From: JACORV01 sp041484135 | GTDB lineage: Bacteria > Gemmatimonadota > Gemmatimonadetes > Gemmatimonadales > JACORV01 | Direction of reading: 5' to 3' | NCBI GenBank assembly: GCA_041484135.1 | Contig: JBGPHD010000157.1 | Coordinates: 1-7,101, forward strand | Length of the DNA: 7,101 nt | Shown here: positions 5,947 to 7,101 of the stretch, in pieces | Position numbering within the stretch: the first letter of the stretch is position 1 | How the letters are laid out: each line of letters opens with the position of its first letter | Notes under the pieces: model-generated | Databases searched by the model: none | What the model saw: only the letters and a program-made list of their open reading frames with translations | What the model was told of the DNA's origin: nothing | Position numbers and translations under genes: made by a program

Positions 5947-6726
5947 ATGCGTCGCATGCTCATCGGTATCGCCGGTCTGAGTTTGATCGCCGCCGCCCCC
6001 GCTCCGGCGCGGGCCCAGACCCTGGACGGCGCGGCGCGCTGGGCGGACTCGGCCCAACACGCGATCGAGGCCGCGATCGCCACCGTCAACCCCGACCGCG
6101 TCGCGTCGGCACGCGCCGTCGCGGAGCGGGCGCTGGCCGTCTATGCCGAGGATCCGCTCTTGCTTCTGTATCGGGGCTACGCCCTCTTAGAGGAAGCGAC
6201 GATGCGCATGGCGATCCGGGGGTCAGATACGAGCGGCGTGAGCGGCCTGCTCGAGACCGCGCTCGACGCGCTGGAACGGTCGGTGCGCCGGCGCGAGACG
6301 CCGGAGGCGCACGTCCTCATGTCCGCGGTGCTCGGCATCCAGATCGGGCGCGACCCGTCGCGCGGCATGACGCTGGGTCCGCGCTCATCCGTCGAGATCG
6401 ATCGCGCGCTCGACCTCGGGCCCGAGAACCCGCGCGTCTGGCTCCAGCGCGGCGTCAGCGCGATGAACACCCCGGCCCAGTGGGGCGGCGGGCTCGAACC
6501 GGCGGAGCGGTACCTGCTCCATGCGGTGGAGCTCTTCGAGCGCGAGCAGGCGGTGCCGCCGAACCCGATGTGGGGTCGCGCCGACGCACAGGCGTTCCTC
6601 GGCCAGGTGTATCAGCGCGGCGGCCGAGGCGAGCTGGCGCGTGCCGCCTACCAGCGGGCCCTCGGCCTCGAGCCCGCCAACCCGTGGTACCGTGGGCTCC
6701 TTGCCTCGCTCGACGCCGGTCACTGA
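5947..6726 (+). CDS. Secreted tetratricopeptide-repeat protein
   Basis: 259 residues from ATG 5947, with GAGGG (5937-5941) 5 nt upstream, overlapping the receptor stop. This implies translational coupling. A signal peptide covers residues 1-23 (MRRMLIGIAGLSLIAAAPAP, cleavage after ARA, the same ARA-QT end as in the receptor), so it should be periplasmic. The rest is helical, with one clear TPR near 212-245 (FLGQVYQRGGRGELARAAYQRALGLEPANP pattern: G8, Y11, A20, A27, P32) and weaker repeats at about 60-105 and 145-175. A PAQWGGG-LEPAERYLLHAVELFE stretch at 176-198 recalls the FGGG-xxKA-xxx-FxxA motif I associate with small envelope TPR proteins of Bacteroidetes-like bacteria (from memory). TPRs mediate protein contacts, so an accessory role to the receptor is plausible but inferred. 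Confidence 0.82.
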   Translation: MRRMLIGIAGLSLIAAAPAPARAQTLDGAARWADSAQHAIEAAIATVNPDRVASARAVAERALAVYAEDPLLLLYRGYALLEEATMRMAIRGSDTSGVSGLLETALDALERSVRRRETPEAHVLMSAVLGIQIGRDPSRGMTLGPRSSVEIDRALDLGPENPRVWLQRGVSAMNTPAQWGGGLEPAERYLLHAVELFEREQAVPPNPMWGRADAQAFLGQVYQRGGRGELARAAYQRALGLEPANPWYRGLLASLDAGH

Positions 6727-7101
6727 GCGGCGCGCCTCCGCGGCGCGGAACTGGGGGCTGTACGTCCTCCTCTGGTTCCCCGCGTTTGTCCTGGGCGCGG
6801 TCACGATCTCCCTCCGGCCGGGCACGCCGCTCGGGAGCGCGGTGTCGGGCAGCCTCGTCACCGTGGGGGTGGCAGCCGGCCTCGGCGTGGCGGTGTGGTG
6901 GCTCACCGGGATGGTGCCGTGGCCCGAGCAGCACCGCGCCCGGTTCGTCGTGCTGCACGCCGGGGGCGCGTTCCTCTACGCGGCCCTCTACGCCGGCCTC
7001 CAGTTCCTCGCGCTCGCTACCCGGGTGGGGATGTCCCACGCCCGGGTCTACATGCCGCCCGACACGCTCGGGTGGATGGCGATCTCGGGCCTCTACCTCT
7101 A
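6692..7101 (+). CDS. Multi-TM membrane protein N-terminus, possibly a LytS-type sensor histidine kinase, partial
   Basis: An open frame runs to the right edge with about 136 codons visible. No ATG is available near the beginning: GTG 6692 is used here, and TTG 6701 is the alternative. Either start overlaps the end of the TPR gene by 26-35 bp. After a basic segment (TERRASAARNWG) come three hydrophobic spans: YVLLWFPAFVLGAVTISL, a span around LVTVGVAAGLGVAVWWLTG, and one around FLYAALYAGLQFLALAT, with a fourth starting at LGWMAISGLYL when the window ends. Paired short loops such as MVPWPEQHRARF fit the 4-TM sensor region of LytS/YehU-type (His_kinase family) kinases, but the kinase core lies outside the window, so the family call is tentative. 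Membrane protein is secure; start and function are not. Confidence 0.55.
   Translation, partial: MGSLPRSTPVTERRASAARNWGLYVLLWFPAFVLGAVTISLRPGTPLGSAVSGSLVTVGVAAGLGVAVWWLTGMVPWPEQHRARFVVLHAGGAFLYAALYAGLQFLALATRVGMSHARVYMPPDTLGWMAISGLYL

Noticed and set aside
3697..6726. A 1009-codon frame open through the whole receptor region and into the TPR gene
   Set aside because: Only its last 260 codons (from 5947) are real. The earlier part is an Arg/Pro/Gly-rich out-of-frame shadow of the receptor, a common artefact in GC-rich DNA where stop codons are rare.
1..7101. CRISPR arrays, insertion sequences, integrase sites, rRNA or tRNA genes
   Set aside because: No spaced direct repeats, transposase-like frames, terminal inverted repeats or RNA gene signatures were seen on either strand.

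Overview
The window is a very GC-rich stretch of bacterial chromosome (roughly 70% GC by eye) with strong G/C preference at third codon positions. A Tat-exported TldD, a TonB-dependent receptor with an N-terminal carboxypeptidase-regulatory-like domain, and a multi-TM membrane protein that may be the start of a LytS-type sensor kinase point to a Gram-negative with an outer membrane. The style resembles Gemmatimonadota or a neighbouring phylum. That assignment is an inference from gene style; no rRNA or marker gene is present.

Layout. (1) Positions 1-92, minus strand: the first 30 codons of a divergent gene that reads like the N-terminal [2Fe-2S] domain of the NuoG / formate dehydrogenase alpha / HoxU group. 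(2) Positions 93-215: divergent control region with three GGCGCC hexamers and a weak promoter candidate for the rightward genes. (3) Positions 216-3229: translationally coupled tldD and tldE (4-bp GTGA overlap), encoding the two halves of a TldD/TldE metalloprotease. TldD carries a twin-arginine signal and the HExxxH zinc motif. TldE has neither, but contains a run of 20 glycines. (4) Positions 3230-3652: a compact separate transcription unit with a good promoter, a leader of about 250 nt with several hairpins, a perfect AGGAGG ribosome binding site, a 17-residue peptide that is 10/17 lysine, and a hairpin terminator. (5) Positions 3749-7101: a tight rightward operon of a TonB-dependent receptor, a secreted tetratricopeptide-repeat protein 8 bp downstream, and the start of an overlapping multi-TM membrane protein running off the right edge, tentatively a sensor histidine kinase.

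How they may work together. TldD and TldE are expected to form one proteolytic complex. Because only TldD has an export signal, TldE either rides along through the Tat pore or stays inside. The receptor, TPR protein and membrane protein look like an envelope uptake or sensing operon, with substrate unknown. The most unusual element is the tiny lysine-rich peptide in its own promoter-leader-terminator unit. It resembles an isolated histone-H1-like tail and may be a nucleic-acid-binding micropeptide or part of a regulatory RNA.
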